This document shows, piece by piece, positions 33,517-42,353 of a stretch of 64,000 bases of DNA (the first letter of the stretch is position 1; the number at the start of each line of letters is the position of its first letter). Under the pieces are notes generated by a model. The model ran no database searches and was not told the DNA's origin. It was given only the letters and a program-made list of their open reading frames with translations. The stretch is taken from NCBI GenBank assembly GCA_964606895.1, contig CAZSHX010000010.1, positions 1-64,000 on the forward strand, given 5' to 3'. A program made the translations under genes and the position numbers. The stretch comes from CAZSHX01 sp964606895 (lineage in GTDB: Bacteria > Bacteroidota > Ignavibacteria > Kapaibacteriales > UBA2268).

Positions 33517-35028
33517 TTAAGGCATTTCGAGTGCGATAATTCGATTCGAGTCCTTATATTTAATTTGCAGGAGAAGAGGTTCTCCCGATTTTTTGGAATC
33601 AATAATTTTCTTCAATTGTTTGACAGAAGTAATTTTCTCCCTGTCGGCTTTGGTAATAACACCTTCGGGCATTATACCCCTTTGCAGGGCAATACCTTTT
33701 CTTTCAACACGCAGAATTGAAACGCCGTAATCAACTTTCACCGATTCCATCTGCTTTTTGCTTAGAGGTTCAACAGTAAATCCGAGTTTGTCAAACGATG
33801 TTGTTTTGCTTTCGGTTTCAGCTTCATCATCGCCTGTAACTGCTTCGCTTGTACCTTCATTGTCGGCTAAATCTTTAGCTTCGAGCTTAACCGATTTGTT
33901 GAATTTTTTGCCGTCTCTCCAAATTGTAAGATTCACACTTTCGTTTGGTCTGTGCTTAATCACTTCGGCTTGCAAATCATTTGAAGTTTTCAGCGGTTTG
34001 CCGTTGATTTCCAAAATAACATCGCCGGGTTCAATCTTTGCTTTTTCGGCAGGACTGTCCTTGATAACGTCATTAACAACAGCACCTTCAACTTTGTCCA
34101 AACCTAAAGATTTGGCAACAACTTCGTCAATAGTTCTGATTTGTACTCCAATGTAACCACGGGTAACTTTGCCATTATGGATGATTTCGGTGATAACAGG
34201 TTTAACAATATCAATGGGAATGGCAAAGCCATAACCGATGTAAGTACCTGTCTTGGTTGCAATAGCAGTATTGATACCGATTAGACTTCCTTCAAGATTG
34301 AAAAGTCCGCCACCGCTGTTTCCCGGGTTAATTGCGGCATCTGTCTGAATAAAGTTTTCGACACCGTAACCACCTTTGTCCCTAAGTAACGCAAGACCGC
34401 CTCTGCCGATAGCACTAACTATTCCTGCAGTAACTGTTGAGTTCAAACCCAATGGATTACCAACGGCTATGACCATTTCGCCAACCTTAACTTCATCAAT
34501 TTCGCCAAAATGAACATAGGGATAATTGCTTCCTTCGATTTTGATAATCGCAAGGTCAGTGTATGGGTCTGTACCGATAAGTTTGGCTTTGTATTCCTTT
34601 TTGTCGTCGGTTGTAACTTTTATTTCAGTAGAATTCTCGACAACATGATTGTTTGTTATAATGTATCCATCAGGCGAAACAAAAACGCCTGAGCCTCCGC
34701 CTTCCTGCGGTTCATTGTCACCCGGCTGACCGAAGAATTTAAAAAACTCCTGAAAATCATCCCTGAATTGGTTGTTGTCAGTTTTTGATTTAAACGTTAC
34801 TTTAATGCTGACGACTGTGGGAAGAACTGCTTTTGAAGCTTCCTGCATAGCGTTGTTCAAAGCCTTGATATGGTCGTTCATAACAATCGGTGCTTTGTCT
34901 GCTCCGATTTTCTCTTCAGCGAAGAGATGCGACAGCAAATTCGGGTTAAGAATTGTGAATATTAAAAAGAACACAGCAAGCGATATTCCCAAAATTCCAG
35001 CCGATTTTGCATAATTTCTTTTCATCAT
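33517..35028 (-). CDS. HtrA/Do-family periplasmic serine protease
   Basis: The 503-residue envelope protease and chaperone has an N-terminal membrane anchor (GISLAVFFLIFTIL) followed by a trypsin-like domain with the triad His128 (TNNHVV), Asp158 (YTDLAI) and Ser238 (GNSGG). Two PDZ domains follow, the first with RGYIGVQI and the second near the C-terminus (YGVSILRVERKGIAL). Its overall length fits DegP/DegQ-like proteins that degrade or refold misfolded envelope proteins. The start is one of two adjacent ATGs after AAGGAGG, the strongest ribosome site in this region. It is followed by its own terminator. Confidence 0.95.
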   Translation of the reverse strand: MMKRNYAKSAGILGISLAVFFLIFTILNPNLLSHLFAEEKIGADKAPIVMNDHIKALNNAMQEASKAVLPTVVSIKVTFKSKTDNNQFRDDFQEFFKFFGQPGDNEPQEGGGSGVFVSPDGYIITNNHVVENSTEIKVTTDDKKEYKAKLIGTDPYTDLAIIKIEGSNYPYVHFGEIDEVKVGEMVIAVGNPLGLNSTVTAGIVSAIGRGGLALLRDKGGYGVENFIQTDAAINPGNSGGGLFNLEGSLIGINTAIATKTGTYIGYGFAIPIDIVKPVITEIIHNGKVTRGYIGVQIRTIDEVVAKSLGLDKVEGAVVNDVIKDSPAEKAKIEPGDVILEINGKPLKTSNDLQAEVIKHRPNESVNLTIWRDGKKFNKSVKLEAKDLADNEGTSEAVTGDDEAETESKTTSFDKLGFTVEPLSKKQMESVKVDYGVSILRVERKGIALQRGIMPEGVITKADREKITSVKQLKKIIDSKKSGEPLLLQIKYKDSNRIIALEMP

Positions 35029-35145
35029 GAAACCTCCTTAAAAAACCTATAATAATGTAATAATTAATAAAATAAACGAAAATAAAATAATTTCATTTTT
35101 TGAAATTTGTCAAAAAATATTTCTATATGGCGATATAATAGAAAA

Positions 35146-35709
35146 TTATTGTATCAATTTGCCATCAGCCATTACCATAGGATAGTCGGGGACAATAACA
35201 CCTTTTTTAATTTTTTTCAGTTTATTCTGAGAAAGGGTTTTTCTGATTGGGGAGAGCTTTTCAAAGAACAGAATACCGTTCAAATGGTCAATCTCATGCT
35301 GCATAACACGGGCTAAAAGCTCGGTTGCCTGCATTGTTTTTTCTTTTAAATCTTTATCAAGGAACTTAACTTCAATTTCGCTTGGGCGAATAACCGTTTC
35401 ACGTAGTGTTGGGACACTCAGGCAGCCTTCTTCGTAATCAATTTCCTCATCTGAAAAAGCAGTGATTTGAGGATTTATCATTGTTAAAGGCAGATAAGGA
35501 GATTTTTCGTAGAAATAACCGATATCAATAACGATTAAAGATTTGGAAATACCAACTTGATTGGCGGCAAGTCCGACACCTTCAGCAATATGCATGGTTT
35601 CGTACATATCGTCAATCAAAGTCAACATTTCTTTGTTAACTTCGGTTATTTCCTCGGTTTTCTTTTTTAAAACGGGATGAAAACAGTTATATATTGGTAG
35701 TAATGCCAT
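35146..35709 (-). CDS. def: Peptide deformylase
   Basis: The 187-residue enzyme removes the N-terminal formyl group from nascent proteins. All three signature motifs are present: motif I GVGLAANQ (residues 44-51), motif II EGCLSVP with metal ligand Cys96, and motif III QHEIDHLNG with ligands His138 and His142 and catalytic Glu139. The size is normal for this family. It starts at ATG 35709 and is followed on the same strand by a gap before htrA. It is 35 bases downstream of the OstA-like gene. Function is confident. Confidence 0.97.
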   Translation of the reverse strand: MALLPIYNCFHPVLKKKTEEITEVNKEMLTLIDDMYETMHIAEGVGLAANQVGISKSLIVIDIGYFYEKSPYLPLTMINPQITAFSDEEIDYEEGCLSVPTLRETVIRPSEIEVKFLDKDLKEKTMQATELLARVMQHEIDHLNGILFFEKLSPIRKTLSQNKLKKIKKGVIVPDYPMVMADGKLIQ

Positions 35710-35743
35710 TCAGTTTGATAATTTTAAAAAACGTATTAACGGA

Positions 35744-37195
35744 TTAATCTTTGATTTCATTTTTTTGATTATTCAATAATTTTTCTTTGAAATACTTATT
35801 CAGTGTAAGTCGGGGCTTGCTGTCGCTCCATCTGAAATTAGGGAGATAATATTCTTTGGGAGCAATGATGATTACTTCGGGGAAATATTCACCTTGTATT
35901 CCGCCAAGCCATCGGATGTTTTCAGCCTCACCTTTAATGAATTCAACATTTAAAGTATCGGAACTATTTCGGGCGGCTCCGTCTTCTCCGTCCTGATTAC
36001 GCATGTAGTAAAGGCTTTTAGCATTGCCATTGCTGACAATAGCCCTGATAGTATCTTCAGCAAATTTGATTTCTATTTCATTACCGATTATTTGATTTAT
36101 TCTGCTTAAATCCATTGTGTCTTCACGGGTTGCCGCAAGTGAATTTCCGTAAGCATGGATTGATGATAACTTGTTATTGGGCATAAAAATTACTATTGAA
36201 TCAGAATGAAGCTGGGTGGAATCATTCCAAACAATCGGAGTTCCTTCAAGAATTATCAAACCCTGTCTTTTATAAAATGTAGCGTTGTTGCTCATGGTTG
36301 ATAGACTTTTTCGGGAAATTTTTACGCTGTCTTTGAATAGAAAAATTTCGTCATTATATCTCATTTGCTCCATAACTTTTGCAACGACACTCATCGTATC
36401 ATATTCGAGCCATGTACTGTCCTTTTGAGCAAGTTTAAAAGAATCGGCAAGAACAGTAATCTTTTTTGTTTTTCTACTGCTGTCTATCTGGTTGAGAATC
36501 GGGTTCCCTTTGGCAAGGGTATATCTTTTTTCAGGTATATTGAAGATTGTATCTCCTGTCAGATACGAATTATTATATTTTCCCCTGACCAAAACGTTTC
36601 CATAAGCATAGCTTTCCTGCGTAGCTCTGTAATATTCGCCGAAATCGGCTGTTATAACGGAAGAATCATCCTCAACTTTAATATTCCCGTAAGCAAAACT
36701 TTTTCTGGTGCGTCTGTTATATTGGATTCGGTCTGCAGTTATTTTTACGGTATCGTCGGAGGCGATGACATCTTTTTCAAAATCAGCAATCAAGGTTACA
36801 GTTGAGTAGGTTCCTTGTCTTGCAGTTAGTCTTTGGTTTTTGTCGTCAATAATCACTCCTTCGTAAGCATAGGCAAGATTTGTGTTGCCATTCCAATTGA
36901 TTCTCGGAGCTTTGAGAATCATATCTTCCTGCGTTACTACAACATTCCCTGTTAGTTCTGCCCTGTTTTCATCAAGAAATTGAGTCGCTTTGTCAGAAAT
37001 AACATGCACATTACCCTGAACAAAGCGAACATGACCTTCGAACATTCGGATAGTGCCTTCTTCCAACTTATTTCCAACAAGACTATCGGCATATTTCAAT
37101 TCGATAGGTTTTCCGTTGTTTTCCTGAGAATACAGCGAGCCTGCTAAAAGTAAAAATGCAAAAAATGAATAGGCAAAGAATGATGATCTTTTCAA
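35744..37195 (-). CDS. OstA-like (LptA/LptD N-domain) periplasmic protein
   Basis: The 483-residue protein starts at TTG 37195 with a signal peptide (MKRSSFFAYSFFAFLLLAGSLYSQ). It contains repeats of the OstA-like beta-jellyroll: EGTIRMFEGHVRFVQGNVHVISDKATQFLDENRAELTGNVVV, ITADRIQYNRRTRKSFAYGNIKVED, SYAYGNVLVRGKYNNSYLTGD. These modules line the bridge that carries LPS across the periplasm (LptA, LptC and the N-domain of LptD). The protein is longer than LptA and lacks an LptD barrel, so it may be the FCB-type OstA-like variant. A neighbouring LPS-transport gene is not visible here. Confidence 0.82.
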   Translation of the reverse strand: MKRSSFFAYSFFAFLLLAGSLYSQENNGKPIELKYADSLVGNKLEEGTIRMFEGHVRFVQGNVHVISDKATQFLDENRAELTGNVVVTQEDMILKAPRINWNGNTNLAYAYEGVIIDDKNQRLTARQGTYSTVTLIADFEKDVIASDDTVKITADRIQYNRRTRKSFAYGNIKVEDDSSVITADFGEYYRATQESYAYGNVLVRGKYNNSYLTGDTIFNIPEKRYTLAKGNPILNQIDSSRKTKKITVLADSFKLAQKDSTWLEYDTMSVVAKVMEQMRYNDEIFLFKDSVKISRKSLSTMSNNATFYKRQGLIILEGTPIVWNDSTQLHSDSIVIFMPNNKLSSIHAYGNSLAATREDTMDLSRINQIIGNEIEIKFAEDTIRAIVSNGNAKSLYYMRNQDGEDGAARNSSDTLNVEFIKGEAENIRWLGGIQGEYFPEVIIIAPKEYYLPNFRWSDSKPRLTLNKYFKEKLLNNQKNEIKD

Positions 37196-37239
37196 ATAAA
37201 ACTCAAAATGATTGTTCTAAAAATATATAGTCTGATTTA

Positions 37240-37890
37240 TCATCGTTTTATTTTTAAACATGCTGATTCTTCCACATCACGGTGATATATATATGTGCTG
37301 ATTTCTGTTTTGGCAATAATTACATTTGCTTTTTGAGCAATTTCGAAAAACATTGAATCATCGCTATATGGGACTATAGGGAAATATCCTATTTTGTCGA
37401 ATACATATCCTTTAATAAAAAATGTTCCGCCAACGATACAATCATTAATATTTATTAAATAATTACATGAATTCTTATCGGGTATGAATTGATTGCCGAT
37501 TATCCGGACACCACCGTGCAAAAATTCAATTTCAGGTCTGTCCGTTAGGATTTTCTTTCTGATTAATAAATGATTTGGATGATATTCATCATCAGAATCA
37601 AGAAAAGTAATGTATTTTCCTGAAGAATTCAATATCCCAGAGTTCTTAGCGTGAGGTGAGCCATGATTTGATTGGAAAATATATTTGAAGTTTCGATTGG
37701 AAAAAATAATATCTTTTAGTATATCGAAAGTCTCGTCTGTACTTCCGTCATCAACAATAATAGCTTCAAAATCTGGTTCAGACTGCCCTAATAGAGAGTT
37801 TACAGCACGTAAAACAGTTTTTTCTCTGTTGTAAGTTGTAATTATTACAGAGAAAAAATATTTTTCAATTTGATTAGAGAGATTTTCCAA
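37240..37890 (-). CDS. Family 2 glycosyltransferase
   Basis: The 216-residue cytoplasmic GT-A enzyme opens with VIITTYNREKTVLRAVNSLLGQS and has the nucleotide-binding DDGSTDE and the metal-binding DSD in FLDSDDEY (residues 98-100). Such enzymes add sugar from nucleotide donors to LPS, capsule or protein. It starts at TTG 37890; it has no clear membrane segment. It is separated from the histidine kinase gene by 11 bases, so the two may be cotranscribed. The acceptor cannot be predicted; envelope glycans are likely given the gmd/fcl and OstA genes in the window. Confidence 0.9.
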   Translation of the reverse strand: MENLSNQIEKYFFSVIITTYNREKTVLRAVNSLLGQSEPDFEAIIVDDGSTDETFDILKDIIFSNRNFKYIFQSNHGSPHAKNSGILNSSGKYITFLDSDDEYHPNHLLIRKKILTDRPEIEFLHGGVRIIGNQFIPDKNSCNYLININDCIVGGTFFIKGYVFDKIGYFPIVPYSDDSMFFEIAQKANVIIAKTEISTYIYHRDVEESACLKIKR

Positions 37891-37901
37891 AGAAAAACTA
37901 A

Positions 37902-39323
37902 TTATTCTGCAGGATCATTAATCTCGAAAATCATTGGAATTGAGAAAGCAAAAGTAGAACCTTTTCCTAAAGTGCTTTTCACCCATACACTTCCCTTGTG
38001 AGCTTCAATCAGCTTTTTGACAATCCACAAGCCAAATCCTGATGAATGTTCGCCGCCGGTTGGCTGAGCACTTAGTTTGACACCTCTTTGGAAAGCTTGA
38101 GTAATGTCTTCTTCCGACAAGCCAAGACCATTATCGCTAATTTCAACTACAAGATGGTCTTCTTTGATTTTTGAGAGTATTCTTACTTTTCCGCCTGAAT
38201 GGGAGAATTTGATTGCATTTGAAATAAGATTGTCAAGGACTTCATCAATCTTCTGATAGTCCATATATGTTTCAGGAATATCTTCTGCAAGGTCGAGCAG
38301 TACGCTGATTGATTTATTAGTAGCACTGATTGTATTCCTTTTTTGAACATCTTTAATGATATCACGAAGATCAACTTTATCTAAATTGAGATTAATGAAA
38401 TTGCTTTCAAGGGATAAAATTCTGGTTACTTCCTGAGAAAGGGAAACTATTTTCTTAGTAGTCTCGAAAATATCATTTATTACTTCCTGTTGTTCGGAAG
38501 CAGTCAGGTCGTAGGAGCGGAGTAGCTCAACAAGGCTTTTAATCAAAGCGGCTGGGTTCTTGATATCATGAATGACGACGGCAAATAAATCATCTTTTTG
38601 AGTTTGAAGTTCTTCAAGTTCAACTTTGCTTTTAGATAATCTGTCAATATGGTCCTTCAATTCCTTATTTTGGACATACATGTCCCTGCTTCTTAATTGC
38701 AATGCGTCAATCTGACCACGGAGAGCAACAATTTCTGCTTTCAAGTTGCTATTTTCAACTTGAAATCTGTCAATCTGAATTTTAGGAACAGTAATAAGTG
38801 TATCATCTGCCATATTTGAAATCCTTATATTTCGTTTTGGTTTCTTACTATTTTTTGATTTTTTTCGAAGAACTATTATTGCCAAAAAAAATGCAACTAT
38901 AGCAATCACAAATATATAATAATAATTTTTGAAAACATCAATAAAATATGATTTATTTAATGAATCGCTTTGTTGAATCTCTTCTTTTTTCAGAGAATTC
39001 TTTGTGATGCTATCTTTTAATTGCTTACTTCTTTTTACAACTGCGGCATATTTATTATTTACTTCAAAACTAATTTCCAAAGGAACGGCATTCCATTTTT
39101 TTTGGGGAGCAAAAGCTTCGATTCGAAGCAAATAGACACTTTCTGGTAAACCTTTGAAGCTGATTACTGTTTTATTGGTAGTATAGAAGGTTTCTTCCTT
39201 GTTGTTTTTAATAATGATTTTGAAAACAAAAGCAACAAAGTCTTCCTTTTTGGCATCACAATGATAAATGAAAGTGGTTGAATCGGTCGAAGCAAAAACA
39301 ATGGATGATAATTCATCCGGCAA
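37902..39323 (-). CDS. Membrane-bound sensor histidine kinase with uncertain start
   Basis: The called 473-residue frame starts at TTG 39323. It contains an extracytoplasmic beta-rich sensor region, one membrane helix (residues 134-152), a long coiled coil, a dimerisation/phosphoacceptor domain with His252 in VVIHDIKNP, and an HATPase domain (LDNLISNAIKFS, DNGLGLS, GFGLWIVKKLIEAH). It phosphorylates an unknown regulator. Upstream, the same frame stays open to a TGA at 39471-39473 and encodes a likely signal peptide (IFFGLLLTATSFAQIEKS) with no ATG, GTG or TTG. So the true start may be an ATT or involve a frameshift in a T8 tract. An internal ATG (residue 171) could yield a soluble form. Confidence 0.88.
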   Translation of the reverse strand: MPDELSSIVFASTDSTTFIYHCDAKKEDFVAFVFKIIIKNNKEETFYTTNKTVISFKGLPESVYLLRIEAFAPQKKWNAVPLEISFEVNNKYAAVVKRSKQLKDSITKNSLKKEEIQQSDSLNKSYFIDVFKNYYYIFVIAIVAFFLAIIVLRKKSKNSKKPKRNIRISNMADDTLITVPKIQIDRFQVENSNLKAEIVALRGQIDALQLRSRDMYVQNKELKDHIDRLSKSKVELEELQTQKDDLFAVVIHDIKNPAALIKSLVELLRSYDLTASEQQEVINDIFETTKKIVSLSQEVTRILSLESNFINLNLDKVDLRDIIKDVQKRNTISATNKSISVLLDLAEDIPETYMDYQKIDEVLDNLISNAIKFSHSGGKVRILSKIKEDHLVVEISDNGLGLSEEDITQAFQRGVKLSAQPTGGEHSSGFGLWIVKKLIEAHKGSVWVKSTLGKGSTFAFSIPMIFEINDPAE

Positions 39324-39476
39324 TAGCCTGTAATCATTAATCTTAACACCATCTAAAACAACCTTCTTGCTTTCAGATTTTTCTATCTGAGCAAAAGATG
39401 TGGCGGTAAGTAATAATCCAAAAAAAATAAACCGAAAAATAATAATATTTTTTCGAAAAATAATAATATGTCAATC

Positions 39477-40205
39477 CTATTCAGTTATAAAAGCTTTTCG
39501 TCTCAATAATTCTGCCTGATGTCTTTTCTTAATCTTATTTTTAACGATAGCATTACTCAAAATTCTATAAACGTCAAAAAAATTCGAAAAAGGATAATGT
39601 GGAATCCTTTTTTCGTTACAATATGCCGCAAGATTCTTTTTGGCAAAAACCACATCTGCATGTTCGGCAATACAGTAATCAGAAAATCCGTCCCCGACAA
39701 ATACTGATATAGTATTTTCATCCAGGCAACTCAACATTGCATTTCTTTTGCATGATGCACTATTGCAGTTACACGATTCATCTGCAAGAGGAAAAACAGG
39801 TTTTATTCTTCCTTGCACATCTGCAAAAAGTAAATTACAAAAAATTTTCAGATTTTCCAGTTTGTTTTTTTTCAATATGGGTTTTATATAGACATCAAAA
39901 CCGTCACTTACAATTGTAACGTCAATATTTTTTGAAAAACAAAATTCGAAAAATTTTAAAAAATATGGGTCTATTGCGTTTTCGAGAGCGAAATTTTCAA
40001 TTTCATCACTTGTTAATCCAATTTTTAAACTCTCAATTACTTTATTGTAATAATTCTTAATTGAAATATCCCCATTAATGAGTTCAGTATGGAATGGTTC
40101 AAATTCACCAAATCTTTTAAAAAATTCATTTCCTACATCATTCACAGCAACAGTACCGTCGAAATCACAAAAAACACTTATATCAAATTTCGCTTTTTTA
40201 TCCAC
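39477..40205 (-). CDS. HAD-superfamily phosphatase (MtnX/HAD-IB type)
   Basis: The 242-residue cytoplasmic protein has HAD motif I FCDFDGTV (Asp14 nucleophile, Asp16), a motif II-like IVSDG, and motif IV VGDGFSDYC. It resembles the HAD-IB/MtnX group, which removes phosphate from small metabolites such as 2-hydroxy-3-keto-5-methylthiopentenyl-1-phosphate, but without other methionine salvage genes the substrate is not identifiable. The start is GTG 40205, in agreement with the MDKKAKFDIS N-terminus. It is followed by the kinase frame in which the upstream TGA sits only a few bases away. A cysteine-rich stretch (ESCNCNSASCKR) is unusual for the family and could be a redox or metal feature. Confidence 0.82.
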   Translation of the reverse strand: MDKKAKFDISVFCDFDGTVAVNDVGNEFFKRFGEFEPFHTELINGDISIKNYYNKVIESLKIGLTSDEIENFALENAIDPYFLKFFEFCFSKNIDVTIVSDGFDVYIKPILKKNKLENLKIFCNLLFADVQGRIKPVFPLADESCNCNSASCKRNAMLSCLDENTISVFVGDGFSDYCIAEHADVVFAKKNLAAYCNEKRIPHYPFSNFFDVYRILSNAIVKNKIKKRHQAELLRRKAFITE

Positions 40206-40298
40206 AAAAAAATTCCAAATACAAATTTATTAGAAAATATTCGTTCAAAATTAATAAATTTGTCAGACATAATTGTTTGAAAAAATGAAAGTTGCAAA

Positions 40299-41189
40299 TT
40301 GAAAGAATTTTTAAAGAGATTATTGGTGATATTAGTCGCTATTCCAATATCAGTTTGGATAATTTATCGTGGTGAATTATATTTTGGAATTGTTGTTCTT
40401 TTGCTTTCTTCCATCACCTTGTGGGAGTATTACAAACTCCTTGAAAAGAAAGGTGCCAAACCGTTAATTGCTCTTGGACTGGTATCTCATGTTCTTTTAC
40501 TGGCGGCTATATATATTAATCTGAAAGTAAATTTCAGGGCTGAAATTTTACTTGGTATTTTGTCAATGGCGGCAGTTTTTTCATCAGGTATTTTAATCTG
40601 GACCAAAAGGGAAAGTGCGGCATTGAGCTTTGCCTCAACATTGTCGGGATTATTATATGTAACTGTGGCATTTGTATTTCTGATTGTCTTAAGGGAAATA
40701 AGCAATTATACTGCTATCTCAAATCACTTTTTCAGACTTTCCAACACCACAAATTTAGGTGGCGGACTTGTGGTGACAATTTTCTTATCGGTTTGGATTT
40801 GTGATACTGCCGCTTATCTTTCTGGTATGGCTTTTGGCAGGCACAAACTTATTCCTTCCGTTAGTCCTAAAAAAACATGGGAGGGTGCAATAGGTGGATT
40901 TATTGGTGCTGTTTTAGCCTTCTTTATTTTTGCAAGTTTTCTAATGCCTACATTCAATTATATTCACGCAATAATCTGTGGAATAATAGTTGGTACAATC
41001 GGACAAATCGGAGATTTGGCTGAATCAAAACTAAAAAGAGATGCTGAGATTAAAGACAGCTCCCACATTATTCCAGGGCATGGTGGAATGCTTGATAGGT
41101 TTGATAGCATTCTCTTTGCTGTACCTGCAGTTGCAGTTTATATGTTTGTTACCTATACGGTTAGTGAATTGCTATCTGTACTTCCTTAA
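40299..41189 (+). CDS. cdsA: Phosphatidate cytidylyltransferase
   Basis: The 296-residue integral membrane enzyme makes CDP-diacylglycerol from phosphatidate and CTP, the entry to phospholipid synthesis. It has about eight hydrophobic segments and the signature near the C-terminus: SPKKTWEGAIGGF, then GDLAESKLKRDAEIKDSSHIIPGHGGMLDRFDS, with its conserved acidic residues and GHGG. It starts at TTG (40299), since a nearby ATG leads to an immediate stop in another frame. It is followed by mnmA and is probably the first gene of that unit. Function is confident. Confidence 0.95.
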   Translation: MKEFLKRLLVILVAIPISVWIIYRGELYFGIVVLLLSSITLWEYYKLLEKKGAKPLIALGLVSHVLLLAAIYINLKVNFRAEILLGILSMAAVFSSGILIWTKRESAALSFASTLSGLLYVTVAFVFLIVLREISNYTAISNHFFRLSNTTNLGGGLVVTIFLSVWICDTAAYLSGMAFGRHKLIPSVSPKKTWEGAIGGFIGAVLAFFIFASFLMPTFNYIHAIICGIIVGTIGQIGDLAESKLKRDAEIKDSSHIIPGHGGMLDRFDSILFAVPAVAVYMFVTYTVSELLSVLP

Positions 41190-41255
41190 AATCAAATTTG
41201 AATTAATTCGTTAATCAATTGATTTTATAAGTATTTAAGAAATTGGGATATATAG

Positions 41256-42353
41256 ATGAATAAAAACAGAGTTCTTGTCGGGATGTCTGGCGGTGTTGAT
41301 TCTTCGGTTGCCGCGGCACTCCTTGTCGAGCAGGGATGGGATGTTATCGGATTAACCATTACACCTTTTAAAATAGATGATGAATGCAGAGTGAAACTCC
41401 ACGAACGTAGCTGTTGTGACTATCAGAGTATTATTGATTCAATGGATATCTGCGAAAAGCTTGGGATTCCTCATCATTTCATTGATTTATCCGAGGCTTT
41501 TAAAACTAATATTGTTGATAATTTCGTTAGTGAATACCTAAATGGGCGAACTCCAAATCCTTGCGTGAATTGCAACCCTGCAATTAAATGGGGCGGGATT
41601 TTGAGCAAAGCAGATGAACTGGATGCTTATTATATGGCTACTGGTCATTATGCTTCGGTCTCATTTTCAGAAGAAACGGGCAGATATTTTATTTCTAAAG
41701 GTTCAGACTCAGCCAAAGACCAATCCTATTTTCTATGGAAATTAAGTCAGGAACAAATCTCCCGAACAGTATTTCCAATCGGTGAAATGGTCAAAGATAA
41801 CACTCGTGAACTTGCAAGGAAATACAATCTCAAAGTATCCGAAAAGCTCGATTCACAGGAAGTTTGTTTTGTGCCTGATAATGATTACCGAACATTTCTT
41901 GAAAAAAAAGCAGAAAATTCTCTTGAAATTTTCAAAGAGGGACAGATTTTATTCGATGGTATTGTTGTCGGAAAGCACAAAGGCTACCCTTTTTACACAA
42001 TTGGTCAGCGAAAAGGACTCGGAGTGTCTTACCACAAACCTTTGTTCGTAAAAAACATTATTCCCGAAACAAACACAGTAGAAGTCGGCGTTGACGAGGA
42101 ACTATTTGCAACAGGACTGATTGCAACAGATATAAATTTAATAAAGTATGACTCATTTGATTCAGAAAAGCAATTCATTGTAAAAATTCGCTATCGGGAC
42201 CCTGGCGAAGAAGCAATTTGCAAAATAAATTCTGACGGAAAACTTGAAATTTCTTTTTTGAAAGCCAGAAGGGCTATTGCTCCCGGACAGTCAGTTGTTA
42301 TTTACGAAGGAAATGATTTGGTGGGTGGTGGAGTTATCGAAAGAGCTGTTTAG
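41256..42353 (+). CDS. mnmA: tRNA 2-thiouridine synthase MnmA
   Basis: The 365-residue cytoplasmic enzyme forms 2-thiouridine at wobble position 34 of tRNAs for Lys, Glu and Gln. It begins with an adenylation PP-loop SGGVDSS (residues 11-17), and has the catalytic Cys103 in NPCVNCN plus a second Cys204 in SQEVCFVPD that accepts the persulphide. GSDSAKDQSYFLWKL, GQRKGLGVSYHKPLFV and the C-terminal RYRDPG match the family. It is convergent with the TonB-dependent receptor gene, overlapping it by four bases. No mnmG or iscS partner is in the window, as is normal. Confidence 0.97.
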   Translation: MNKNRVLVGMSGGVDSSVAAALLVEQGWDVIGLTITPFKIDDECRVKLHERSCCDYQSIIDSMDICEKLGIPHHFIDLSEAFKTNIVDNFVSEYLNGRTPNPCVNCNPAIKWGGILSKADELDAYYMATGHYASVSFSEETGRYFISKGSDSAKDQSYFLWKLSQEQISRTVFPIGEMVKDNTRELARKYNLKVSEKLDSQEVCFVPDNDYRTFLEKKAENSLEIFKEGQILFDGIVVGKHKGYPFYTIGQRKGLGVSYHKPLFVKNIIPETNTVEVGVDEELFATGLIATDINLIKYDSFDSEKQFIVKIRYRDPGEEAICKINSDGKLEISFLKARRAIAPGQSVVIYEGNDLVGGGVIERAV

